Shown here piece by piece: positions 35,133 to 46,195 of a DNA stretch of 64,000 bases. The translations under genes were made by a program, and so were the position numbers. The stretch lies in contig NC_064424.1 of the NCBI RefSeq assembly GCF_023375975.1, forward strand, positions 15,960,001 to 16,024,000. The letters are read 5' to 3'. This DNA is from Astyanax mexicanus (taxonomy: Eukaryota; Chordata; Actinopteri; Characiformes; Acestrorhamphidae). Positions within the stretch are counted from its first letter, which is position 1. Every line of letters starts with the position of its first letter. The notes under the pieces were generated by a model. It did no database searches. It was not told the origin of the DNA and was given only the letters and a program-made list of their open reading frames with translations.

Positions 35133-35140
35133 GTTTTTTT

Positions 35141-35814
35141 GACAACTACAATTAAAACAATATTTATTGTGTGTTGTAAACACTTCAATTTTTTTTATAT
35201 CCCAGCAGTCAAAACAACAAAGCACAGCACATGTACCTCATCGTTGCTACTATTCTAATAATGAATTTACTTCAACACTGCTACTCTAGTCACATGCTGC
35301 CTTTACCTACCTTAGCATTGTAATTTGAGTCAAAAAATTACCTCATCTGTGCTATTTTAATTATTATTGTACCTCAGCAGGGATACTTACATGAGCAAAA
35401 TTTACACAGAGAAAGGCAGGCAGAGATTTGGTAATTAAATAGATGCTAAGGCTAGTTAAATTAGCTAGTTAGCAAGCTACTTCTGCTAATTTTACTATCC
35501 TAAATAGCTCTGTATAACTCCTATCTTTCAGCTATAAAACAGATACCATGTGTAGTAAGTAATGCTTGATGCTTTAAAAAAGTCCTTTCAGATGAACTTC
35601 AACTACTTTTTTTTTTGTTTGCCATACCGCCACAGTTCCATTTGAGAGGAATAAAGATTACTTGAAGAAATGGATATTTTTACACAGTGGCAGCTGGTCA
35701 AAATATTGGATGTGAGTGCTAGAATATACAACATACGCATCAGTAGCTGATGCAGTGTAGCATCACATTTGAACATAATTTGCTTATTTGCTGCTAAAGC
35801 TGAATTATATCACA
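35141..35814. other. Intron between two LINE insertions, no feature recognised
   Basis: AT-rich non-coding sequence with gctagttaaattagctagttagcaagct near 35451-35480, a small gctagtta-type repeat. Nothing else recognised. Confidence 0.4.
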
Positions 35815-37808
35815 AAAAAATCAGCTCCCTCACAGACTCCCGGAAACTTATTTGCTACATTCAAAACACTACTCAACCCTCCACCTCCTCCTCAGGCTAC
35901 CTGCCTTACGGCTGAAGCCCTTGCCTCATTCTTTACTGGGAAAGTGGCAGCTATCAGCAGACAGTTTACTGATGCGACATGTAGCAGTCCTACATCATGC
36001 TCTGCTGCCCGGTATCCCTCTACCGAAGGCGTCGCTTTCTCCTCGTTCGTTCCTCTCACTGAGAACGAGACACTGGCTCTCCTAACGCGTAGCCGTTCTA
36101 CTACGTGTCCACTTGACCAAACCATTGCACCTGCAATCATTCCGGCTATTACTCACACGATCAATGCCTCTTTAACATCTGGTGTGTTCCCGACTGCTTT
36201 TAAACAAGCACAGGTCACACCACTGCTTAAAAAGCCTTCTCTCAACCCCGCCCAGGTTGATAACTACAGACCGGTCTCACTACTGCCTTTTCTTTCTAAA
36301 ACATTAGAAAGAGCAGCTCTCAATCAAGTCTCTGGCTTCCTCACCCAAAATGACCTCCTGGACCAGAACCAATCTGGTTTCAAGAAAGGGCACTCTACTG
36401 AAACGGCTCTGTTGGCTGTGACAGAAGCGTTAAAAACTGCTAGAGCTGCAGGACAGTCCTCAGTGCTCATTCTGCTGGACCTCTCGGCTGCTTTCGACAC
36501 AGTCAACCATGACTTCCTCCTAACTATACTCTCGAACATGGGGATCTCAGACAATGCGCTGTCATGGTTCAGATCGTACCTCACTGGGCGCTCGTTCAGG
36601 GTGTCATGGCAAGGACGGCTGTCCCCAGCCCACTCGTTACCCACTGGGGTTCCCCAGGGTTCGGTACTGGGACCTCTTCTCTTCTCAATATACACTACCT
36701 CTCTAGGTCGGGTTATCCGCTCACATGGTTTTTCCTACCACTGCTTTGCTGACGACACTCAGCTATACCTGTCGTTCTCACCAGATGATCACTCAATCTC
36801 TGCACGAATATCACAGTGTCTCTCAGACATATCCGCATGGATGAAGGAACACCACCTCCAACTAAACCTCTCAAAGACTGAACTTCTGGTCATACCAGCA
36901 AAACCTTCTATTCAACACAACTTTGCCATAACCATCGACTCTCTCTCTCTCACCGACAAAGGTTGCTAGGAACCTGGGTGTCATGGTTGATGACCAGCTT
37001 CTCTTCACGCACCATGTGGCCTCAGTTGCTCGGTCCTGCCGCTTTGCGCTTTACAACATCGGAAAAATTTGACCGTTTCTGACGCAACAGGCCACCCAAC
37101 TCCTGGTACAAGCTGTGGTAATCTCACGCCTCGATTACTGCAATGCCGTACTAACTGGCCTCCCGGCCTGTGTAGTAAAACCACTACAGATGATTCAGAA
37201 TGCAGCAGCACGTTTGGTCTTCAACCAACCAAAACGGGCACATGTCACTCCGCTGCTCATTGAGCTCCACTGTCTACCGGTTGCTGCTCGCATCAAATTC
37301 AAAGCGCTTACAATCGCCTACAAGGTGATGACAGAACAGGCTCCTTCCTACCTGCACTCGCTCCAGAAGGCTTACGCTACCTCCCGGCCGCTGCGCTCCT
37401 CCAATGAACGTCGCCTCGCTTTGCCAAACACTCACACAAAGCAATCCAGACTGTTCTCATACAGAGTTCCCCAATGGTGGAACAAACTACCTTCCACTAC
37501 CAGATCAGGAGAATCTCTCGCTATCTTTAAGAAACTCCTGAAGACAGAGCTCTTCAAAGAGCACTTACTCTCCTAACACCTCTAAAAAACTAACTAATTC
37601 TAACCTCATCTCCTTCTTCCTCTTCTCTACTCCTCTATCCCATTATTTCCCTCTGACCTCCTTAAGGCCCTATCTATAGATGCTTTATTTTTAACTTCTA
37701 TTATTTTTGTACTTAACCTCTTCTATTATTTGCACTTCAATATTGTAAGTCGCTTTGGACAAAAGCGTCTGCCAAATGTAATGTAATGTAATGTAATGTA
37801 ATGTAATG
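35815..37808 (+). mobile_element. L2-like non-LTR retrotransposon, 5' truncated, inactivated
   Basis: Encodes the reverse transcriptase and C-terminal region of an L2-clade LINE: VDNYRPVSLLPFLSK, LLDLSAAFDTVNH, LPTGVPQGSVLGPLLF, the FADDT catalytic motif at 36745-36759, then HHLQLNLSKTELLVIP and, downstream, RLDYCNAVLTGLP and KALTIAYK. The endonuclease is missing. Breaks: a one-base shift near 35850, another near 36957, and an in-frame TGA at 37070-37072. The frame ends at 37576. The 3' end has the L2-type gtaagtcgctttggacaaaa followed by gcgtctgccaaatg and an (AATGT)n tail at 37775-37808. Confidence 0.9.
37775..37808. repeat. (AATGT)n tail of the L2-like element
   Basis: About six to seven AATGT pentamers directly after the conserved L2 3' end; such short tandem tails are characteristic of L2 elements. 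Confidence 0.9.
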
Positions 37809-38644
37809 AGAGCCCTTTTCTCAGCTGTAGCTGAGAACTGTTGTGTCTAGCTATATAAAATAAGTCTGCATTAAATATGGCCGTGAAATGAAATGTTGAC
37901 AATTGTACAAAGTAAACAGAATCAATCAATTTCCAGAGTGCTGACTGATATGCATTATCTGTAAGACTCACACAATTTGGTCTAATCTCATTCTTATAGG
38001 TTACACTTTCTATTTATCACATATTTTACTGCACCTGTTCCCCTCAAAACAGCTTGCTGGTTAATAATTGAACACTGAAAATTTCCTACAGCAGCTGCCT
38101 GACCAGCTTTCAGTGATTACAACCCAAACAGCTAGTCAGTCACTTCAGACCAACATGCTAACCAGCTAGTCAGCCCCTTCAGCCCAGTAACTCGCCTGTC
38201 AGTCATTTCAGGAAAGCTCGCTAATTAGCTAATCAATCTCTTTAGATGAACATGCTAATGAACACGTCAGTCACATCAGGCGACCACGCTATCTAGCTAA
38301 TCAGTCACCTCAGGCAAACACATTACCTAGCTTGTCAGTCACTTTAGAGCAATTACCATGGAATAGCTTGGACACAGCACTGCAGCTTTCAAAAGAGAAT
38401 CCACCAGGTGGAGGACTAGTGCCCCTGCTGGCTGGATGTAAAGCTCCACCAATTTCATATGTCTTGAGGAGCTGCTAATCCTAAACCATATTTTTTCTAT
38501 TAATAGGATAAATGTGTTCATTACACATTTAAGTAAAGTAATAAAACATACCAGTTCTGCTTAAAATTTGTATAAACATTATCTATTCCTAACCCATAAA
38601 AAAGCCCTTTTATTGTAGTAATTTCCGCCTCTGCTGTGGAAAAC
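37809..38644. other. Intron, loose repeat of agctaatcagtcac-type phrases
   Basis: Between about 38090 and 38345 the motif cagctagtcagtcacttcag and variants recurs six to seven times at about 30-60 base spacing, a degenerate minisatellite. The rest is non-coding with no recognised element. Confidence 0.5.
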
Positions 38645-39333
38645 CAGGGTTCCCGTGGGTCCTTATAAAGTCATAAAATGTCTTCAATTAAAATCTGGAT
38701 AATTAAGGTCTTAAATTGTCTTAAATTTACTTTAAATTTGCTGTAGGTATTAAAGTTTTAGATGGTGCGTTTAATGCCAGAGGAAAATCACATACTAACA
38801 TTAACAACGAGTTACCGAAGAGAGAACTAAGGTTAGGGGAGAGCTAGCTAACATTAGCCGCGAGCTAGCTGACATTATTGCGGAGAGAACTGAGGTTAGC
38901 GTAGAGCTAGCTAACATTAGCCGCGAGCTAGCTAACATTACTGGGGAGATAACTAACGTTAGCGTACAGCTAGCTAACGTTACCAGGGAAGAGAACCAAC
39001 TTTAGCAGAGCTAACATTAGTGGCAATATGACTAACATACTAACAACATTAGCGGCAAGCTAACTAGGTTACCGGGAAGAGAACTAGGGTTAGCGGAGAG
39101 CTAACTAACATTAGTGGTGAGCTAGCTAACATGTTGCGCATCACAATGGAACAAAATAAAAAAAAATACAATTGATAACAAATGCGTTTAAGTTTTGATT
39201 TTCAATACAATAAATTATTTTCTACTTACAAAATTATGTCTTCATTTTTGGATCTTAAATTATATTTATTGAGGTTAAAAAAAAGGTCTTAAAAAGCATT
39301 AAATTTGACTTTTAAAATGAAGCAAGAACCCTG
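38645..39333 (+). mobile_element. CAGGGTTC...GAACCCTG element containing an agctagctaacatta array
   Basis: Left end cagggttcccgtgggtcctt and right end atgaagcaagaaccctg give 8-bp perfect inverted termini. The interior (38800-39135) is a minisatellite of gagagctagctaacatta and similar ~35-50 bp units. The whole right half is the inverse of 17408-17865. No target duplication is visible (tggaaaac against taaaccca) and there is no coding sequence. Confidence 0.75.
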
Positions 39334-39795
39334 TAAACCCAGTGCCCCTCCCAAACTACCCCTTTTTAGCCTTTTTCTAATTTCTGAATAAGAACTATAT
39401 TTTTTAAATAAAAAGGATCTTTTCACACCTGTAGTTGGTTTTATGTTTCGGATCAGTTGATAAGTTTGTTTATTTGTAGCACACCAATAAACCACGTAAG
39501 CACATTGTCTCCTCTGATTGGTCAGAGCTGTCTATATCTGCACAGTGTGAAGCTGCATTAACACAGGGCACTAAAAATTAGCCACTGCGCTTTTAAACAG
39601 TGTTTTCACTGCTATCAGAGGGACACTGCTGCAGCTCTCAGCCAATCAGCTCTGCCTCCTGCCCTGCCTCTAAACCCATACATCACCCAGAGCCCGTCCC
39701 AAACTACCCCTGTCATTTTTTTTGTTGCTAATTTTAGTCAAACTTGAGCTGAAGGTGGAGTCAGCTAAAATCAGGGGGTTTAGTGCCCCTTTAAT
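39334..39795. repeat. Dispersed repeat sharing a block with 31760-31880
   Basis: Contains cgtcccaaactacccc (39686-39709) matching ctcccaaactacccc (39348-39362), and a ~130-bp segment (39420-39540) shared with the interior of the element at 31451-35132 (ggatcagttgataag, gcacaccaataaaccacg, ctcctctgattggtcagagct). It ends at ggtttagtgcccctttaa. Family not assigned. Confidence 0.6.
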
Positions 39796-40924
39796 TATAA
39801 AAAAAAACAGCCAATATACCTCAAGCTGCTTAATTTTCATTTGCTAAACCTTTAAAAAAAACATGCTGTTAAAGACATGACAAAAGCATCACCACATCAA
39901 TGCATTCTACAATACTTTACTAAAGTATTTTTAGTATTACTTAAGCATTAACTCAAGATTCTGCAAGAAAAAAAACGTCATGATTACATATTCTAGGTGC
40001 ATTTTACGCCCAAAAAAAGAAATCTTATCTTGATTCCACTTTATCTCAACTATTCTATTTATTCCAGCTGCCTCTATGTTTACTTTCAACCAATTGTGTG
40101 TCTAGTGAATCTTATACCGCTCCCTGAAGTGTCCAGTCTAGTTCAAGGCTGGATAGCAATCTAAACATCCCATAATGCATGAAGTGTATACAGACCCTAG
40201 CATAAATACAAACAGTGGAACGGACGCCTGTGTTTGAATTTACTTATGGAAAAAATAGTTTAAAATAAAAATATAAGGGTGATCTATAAGTAGGAGGTAT
40301 CAGCTGTGTAGGATACAAGTTCAGCACCTGAACTCTGAAATATGAAAAATTTGCTGAAAGATCTTTTGTATGAACAGGAGCATTTGTTGTTCTAAAACCT
40401 CTATAAACTCTTCAGGACTGATGCAGTGCATTTCCAGATGTTTAAGCTGCCCACACCATAGGCCCTATTGCAACTCCACACTATTAGATATGCAGTCTTT
40501 GAACTGTGCATCGATAATAAGCTGGACACTTTGTTTGAGTCCACAGGACATGGCATCTGTAAACTGTGGCTTCTAAAACTTTTGAAATACAGAATATTAA
40601 CTTTTGAAATATTAAATTTGTAAAATTTGTATTGTTCACATGATTTTGAGTAAAAACTTAAGGAAATAAATATCTAATATGACCAAGACAGGTTTTATGG
40701 AATAACAGTATTTTAATATTACTTGCAATGTGGCATAGAGTAGAAATCTAGGTCAATCCAAAGACTTCAATCACTTTTCTGCTCAAGTTTTCATCTTGTA
40801 CATTTCAATAATCTCAGCTTTCTACTAATATATTGCAGCATATTGACTAAAACAATTCATTACAATCACAAGGTTATACTATTACAACAAGTTTAAGAGT
40901 AATCATTATAGAAATACTCAACAC
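39796..40924. other. Intron, no feature recognised
   Basis: AT-rich non-coding sequence. The short frame at 40370-40576 matches no family I know. Confidence 0.4.
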
Positions 40925-41284
40925 CTTGTATAAAGCCCTTTTGATTTTCTCTTTTATGGGGAGTTCTCTGTGATTTTATTCCCGTCCAGAACAACTATGT
41001 ACGTGTTTTTCTCAGACATCCTCCACACAAAAATTACAGGCAGAATTACCTACTGTTCTTCGCTGAACTCTGGTAATTTTATTTTCGTCCGGATGCACAT
41101 CTCTGAGTTCCATGGAGATCCAAGTAAACACAACCGCGAGTGGAAATGGATGATCTACTGAACGCGATTTTATGTGACCAAGAAACCCTAAAACTCACTG
41201 CTCCTCCTGTTTTTTTTCAATTGCAGTCTGGATGCAAGCGTTTTATCACTGAGTAGAAACTAATCCCATCCAGATTGGGCTTAA
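40925..41284. mobile_element. MITE, same family as 10015-10536, opposite orientation
   Basis: The right end gaaactaatcccatccagat followed by tgggctta is the family terminus; the left end tataaagccc is decayed. Internal gtgaccaagaaacc, ctgctcctcctg, ttccatggagatcc and gagtggaaatgga are the inverse of segments in the 10015 copy. Confidence 0.7.
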
Positions 41285-41590
41285 GATGCACTTTTATTTA
41301 TTTATTTATTTAATAATATATCATCATAATAATTTCTGTAGATCATTCTGCTTATTACTACTGACTTCTGACAGCTGTAAAAACTTAAACTTAAATATAA
41401 ATAGTCTAGTCAGCATACATTCTTGCAGTTTGAGAAATTCCCAGGCTGGAGGGGGTGAGTAGTAGAGTAAGAAGTAGGTGTTTTATCCTCTGACTAGTAC
41501 TGTACGTTTTTTCCTCCTCTGTCTCTGCGCTCTACCCTCTCTCTCGTCTTGCTGTTTCTGTCTGATTCACTCACATTCGTATAAATATGA

Positions 41591-42060
41591 GCGTGAACCA
41601 CTCAACCTGCCTCTGCGTTGGCCAGCTGTGGTGTTTTCCTGCGCGGAGAGCGTCCTCCCCGTCTCCACCTCCCGAGTGCCTCGGCCTGTATCTTTCCCAG
41701 CAGCGCGTCGTGGGCGTGTGACTTCGCCAGCGAGAATCACATCAGAGCACTTGGCGCGATGAGGAGGCGTTCGCCGCTTTGTTGATTCGGATTTGTTTAT
41801 CCCCGCCAGATTCCTTCCCGCGGCCCTATCTTCAGTTTCCGCTCCTGGAGATGTTGCCTAGGTAATTGAATTGTTGGGAGGCTGTCAGTTTCCCCGAGCA
41901 AATGTTGCTGTCAGCACTCCCCCCGCTGCATGACAATTTAGCGCCCGGCTGCCGCCTGTGCCACGCAGCATTCATCGCCAGCTTAAGATTCCAGATTAAG
42001 GACTTTTCTAGGCCACGTGGAACGGGCGCATTCAGAGGTGTCACATGTGTGGCCCACCCA
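41591..42060. other. GC-rich, CpG-containing, non-repetitive intronic segment
   Basis: Stands out by its CpG content (cctgcgcggagagcgtcc, cagcgcgtcgtgggcgtg, acttggcgcgatgagg, cccgcggcc). Open frames occur on both strands (41478-41762 plus; 41832-42269 minus) but resemble no protein family. It may be a regulatory element or an orphan CpG island. No repeat ends are seen. Confidence 0.3.
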
Positions 42061-42889
42061 CTTTGTGTACTGTGGTCCTGTGGTGTGAAAATACTATAAA
42101 GATGAGAATGCCCTCCTGTGTGAGAGGCATTCTCATACACTTGACAGTAGAAAGAGCACAGATTCACAGCCAGAACAAAAAGACCCTGCAGCATGTAATA
42201 CAGTTTAAGGGCCCGAAAGAACAATATGCGACACAGTAGCCGGAGCAGCGTAATAATAGCTGCAGTCAAGTGAAGTTATAATGAATGTAGCAGCTGAAAT
42301 AAAGGTGAGTGTGTGTGTGCACGCGAAGGTTTTGATTAGCGTGCTTGTGTGCACGCCACAGCCAGCTTTTCTGCCTTTTCATGATGTGTAGTTCTGCAGG
42401 GTATGAGCAGCTTTTAAATCTGCTGGTCGGTGTTTTGATGTAGAGGTAGCTCTTATGAGACCCGAGTGTTTGTAGCTTTGGGTGGTTTTATGTCTTACCT
42501 TTTGTTGCCTTGAATTTATTGCAGCTGCTGTGTCGGCTTAGTTGATGGTAGCTCAGATTCTTTGGGAGTTTTGTGTATTTTCCGAGGTCCACTGTGGGTT
42601 GGGAGGAACCTGTACCCAAAAACAAATGGAGGAGGCAGCTCAGGACATGGGGAAGAGGGAAGAAAATGGAAAATGAAGAGTGAAGAAAGGGTTTAGGAAT
42701 ATACAGGATGTAGTTTGATGTTGGACCTACAAAGGATGTATTTAGAAAGCCTACAGACACAATGATCAAAATCCTGCAATCAGAGCTTGTAAAAGAAGAA
42801 ACATTTTCAGTCTAGATTTGAAGATTAAGAGCGTGTCTGTCTCTTGAACAGTAACAAGCTTTATAATGGAATGATGCTTTTCCTGCATT
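42061..42889. other. Intron with a possible old repeat fragment
   Basis: The segment 42770-42855 (ctgcaatcagagcttgt, cagtctagatttgaagatt, gtgtctgtctcttgaacag) resembles a phrase common in fish repeats, as do 43400-43460 and 44760-44960. No ends or coding sequence, and no gene. Confidence 0.35.
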
Positions 42890-42897
42890 GTTTTTTT

Positions 42898-43198
42898 GGT
42901 ATCACTTTAAAATAAGACTACATTTATAAAGGGTTTATGAATGGTTTACAATTAGTTTGTTGATGGTTACTAATTAGGTTGTAAATGCCTTAAAAACCAT
43001 TAATAATCAGTTATGACACATACATAGAAAGGGCAACAATGACCTGTTGTTTGCCAAATAGTGAACCCACAGCCATCTATATTGTTGCCCTTTCTACGTA
43101 TGTGTTATAACTGATTATTGATTTAAACCATTAATAATAATGAATTGTAAACCATTTAGAAACCCTTAATAAAGGTAGTCTTATTTTAAAGTGGTACC
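42898..43198. mobile_element. Foldback (palindromic) MITE with target duplication
   Basis: The entire 301 bp is a long imperfect inverted repeat: ggtatcactttaaaataaga on the left pairs with tcttattttaaagtggtacc on the right, and the inner gaaagggcaacaat pairs with attgttgccctttc. Flanks gttttttt (42890-42897) and gttctttt (43199-43206) match at 7 of 8. Transcribed RNA would fold into one long hairpin. Confidence 0.9.
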
Positions 43199-44124
43199 GT
43201 TCTTTTATATATATATAATGCAAGGAACCAACTGTAGACCAGCATCTTGCTAATAGTACATTTATATATACCCATGGGTTGTAGGGCTTCAGAAGCTCCT
43301 CAAGATACAGTGGGGACAAACAATTGAGATTTTTAAATCTCTCAGCATTACTGTAGTTTAGCCCTGAGCATATAAATACGTGCCTCAGCTTCTCAGCTTC
43401 ATTTAACAGTTTAGCAATACTACATAGTCCTCTAAGACTGACCTTAAAAAAGTTAGTTTACTCCTCCCCCACTTTTTTAAGAGCAATTGGAATCAAATAT
43501 ACAATATTAAGCCATTTGTCATAACAATTCCAGAGTCTTTGTTTCCTCCAGGGTAAAAAATAACAAACAAGAAACCTTAAAATGCCTCCACTGTGGACCT
43601 CATACTCACTGATTGGGTCACATGTCCCTCCATTTTCCCTGAAGTCATGGGTGATTTATATAATTTTCCCAAAAATTCAAGCCTAGGTGGTTGTTAAAGG
43701 TGCATGCTCTGTCCTTCAGGTTGTTAATTAGCCCAATTACTGCACTATCGCCAGGAAATCTGGCAATCCTAGCTGTTGCCATGCGTTTGCAATGTGCTTT
43801 AATGAACAGCAGATCTAGCTTTGCTTTGTATGTGTAGCCTGAAGTACACGGCCTGGTAATCTTAAGTATCAGATAGAAAGATATTTTCTTTTTTTTAATC
43901 TTCTTACCTTTTCTCTTGTCACTATGTTTGGGCTGCTCTCTGTGCTAAAACTGGGTGGTCAGGTGCAGATGGAGCTGTTAACTGTATTAAAAATACTGTA
44001 AACATTCAATGCTCAACACTGTAAAATAGTATTTAGACAAATTTATTCATCAGACATTTAGAAATGATAAACATAACAAGGTGTTGAATAGTTGGGTCCT
44101 GTCAGGTTCAGTCAAATATAAATA

Positions 44125-44595
44125 CAGCTCTGGAAAAAATTAGAGACCAATTAAAATGATGAGTTTCTTTGATTTTACCAAATAGAAAACCTCTGGAATA
44201 TAATCAAGAGGAAGATAGATGATCATATGCCATCAAACTATACTGAACTGCTTGGGTTTTGCACCAGGAGTGACATAAAGTTATCCAAAAGCAGTGTGTA
44301 AGACTGGTGGAGGAGAACATGCCAAGATGCATGAAAACTGGGATTAAAAAACAGGGTTTTCCCACAAAATATTGATATTTGAACTCCTAAAACTTGAAAT
44401 GAGTATGCATTTCTTTGCATTATTTGAGGTCTGAAAGCTCTGCATTTTTTTGTTATTTCAGCCATTTCTCATTTTCAGCTAATAAATGCTTTAAATGACA
44501 ATATTTTTTTTGGATTTTGGGAGAAATGTTGTCCGTAGTTTATAGAATAAAACAACAATGTTCAATTTACTCAAACATATACCTATACATAACAA
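44125..44595 (+). mobile_element. Tc1/mariner-like relic, opposite orientation to 27229-27671
   Basis: Left end cagctctggaaaaaattaga preceded by TA (44123-44124). The following sequence inversely matches 77-575 and 27229-27671, including the transposase C-terminal remnant (tctggaatataatcaagagg). The right terminus is lost after tacctatacataac. Not coding. Confidence 0.82.
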
Positions 44596-45658
44596 AAAGT
44601 GGTATGTCTGTGCCCGAAACAGTAACAGAAATTTAATTCCAGAGTTGGGGACCTTTATGAGAGAACACTCTTCCTCCTGGATTGTGTTTTTTTTCTTCCA
44701 AATGAGAGAAATTGAGAGTAGGTCAGCATCGTGGGTGCAAAACGTGTAATAGAGTGTAGGGCTTAAGAGTTTCCTCAAGATCCATTGAAAGTATTGGAAG
44801 AAGGAGCAGAATTGAATTGGTAACCAGTATATGGGGGATGGGGGAATAGGTCTAATATGATTTCCCTGCTCTTGTGAGCACTCTAGATTTGCATGAACTT
44901 CAGCCAAGCAGAAGAGCATTACAGTCGTCCAGTTGATGGTAAAATGTGTGCACCAGCACTTCAGCTTCTTTTAAGGGAGGACATTTCACAGTTTGGCAGT
45001 TAAATATATAGATGGGTGAAGGCAGTTTGAATGTGCAGCATGTGTGTGCTGGATGCTTAGTTGGCCCCAGTTTGCAACATTTTCTAGCACATTATATGGG
45101 CATTAACAGTATACCACTTCAGTTTTGCTTCCCAATGTGAACACTTTACTTGCACTAAAAGTGCCCAGCACACTTAAAGTGCTCGATCTAAGATACAGGG
45201 GGTCTCTATTACACATGAACTCAAACAGGGCCTCTGTTGGGGAGAAATCATTGGATTTAGCAAATTACAGAAAACACATTTTTTCCTGGATAAACATGGA
45301 CAAATTTAGAATTATACAGCATTAAATATATAAATCTCAGTAGCTGCCTTAAATCTACTATAGCTTCTGTGGTGCACATGTTTTGACAGTTGAAGGTTTT
45401 TACAAAATGAACAATTATATACATGTATTAGATTATTAAGTATTAATCCAGTGGAGCTTCAGAAGTTCCAAAATCCAAAGTCTTTTAATTTGCCGTTTCA
45501 ACAAAAATTGTTTATTTGACAGCACTACTTGTATTGACACACACACACACTACAAGAGGAAAGTCAAAAGAGCTTGATGCAAATCTGTAAAGGGTGATCA
45601 TGCATACCCTTTTTAAACATTTCACAATATCTGCAAATTCAAACACCAACAAACATGT
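44596..45658. other. Intron, no gene; possible old LINE/SINE debris
   Basis: Phrases such as gaagagcattacagtcgtcc and gcaccagcacttcagcttc (44907-44970) look like debris of a fish repeat. Otherwise no feature recognised. Confidence 0.35.
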
Positions 45659-45666
45659 TTTCATAC

Positions 45667-46187
45667 TAGGGCTGCTTGATATTGGAAACATTTTTCATTG
45701 CAAATGTTCTTTTTTTCCACAATATATATCACAATATTAAACAATGCAGGGCTCACGTCCAGATTGATCAAGAGCTGAGACAGCCCAGCACTGAACACTC
45801 GAGGAAAACAGCAAAACAACAGTAATCGACCCTTTAATCAGGCATTTAAATGGCTTTTAAAAAGGTACATAAGAGCCTTTTTTCAGGATTCAAAGCATAA
45901 GTTTAGCTGTAACTGGAGATATCTGCGCAAAACTGTGCTGGACTGAGGTGCACAGCTTTTGACATGTACATTTACAAGCACGTGCCCAACCATGTGGAGG
46001 GAGGCCATGCGGTTACCATGTGTTTACTCTTGCCCCCTCCCCCTCCTGCTTCTCAGGCAGCAGCAGCCTGTCACTCACATAGACACAGAGACAACGTTGT
46101 GCATCTACTTCTTGTGTCAAGAATAAGTGACATCGCACATGCGCACTTTGTGATGACGATGCTTAAATTATATATCGTGAAGCCCTA
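45667..46187. mobile_element. hAT-like MITE (TAGGGCTGC...AAGCCCTA)
   Basis: Left end tagggctgcttgatattgg and right end atatatcgtgaagcccta are imperfect inverted repeats. Flanks tttcatac (45659-45666) and tttcccac (46188-46195) match at 6 of 8. An internal GC-rich block lies near 46030-46080. No transposase. Confidence 0.75.
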
Positions 46188-46195
46188 TTTCCCAC

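Noticed and set aside
36324..36695. Minus-strand frame of 123 residues inside the L2-like element
   Set aside because: Antisense shadow of the reverse-transcriptase frame, which carries all the recognisable motifs.
41478..42269. Possible novel gene in the CpG-rich block (plus 41478-41762, minus 41832-42269)
   Set aside because: No recognisable domain, codon pattern or paired splice sites; base composition alone explains the open frames. Kept only as a regulatory candidate.
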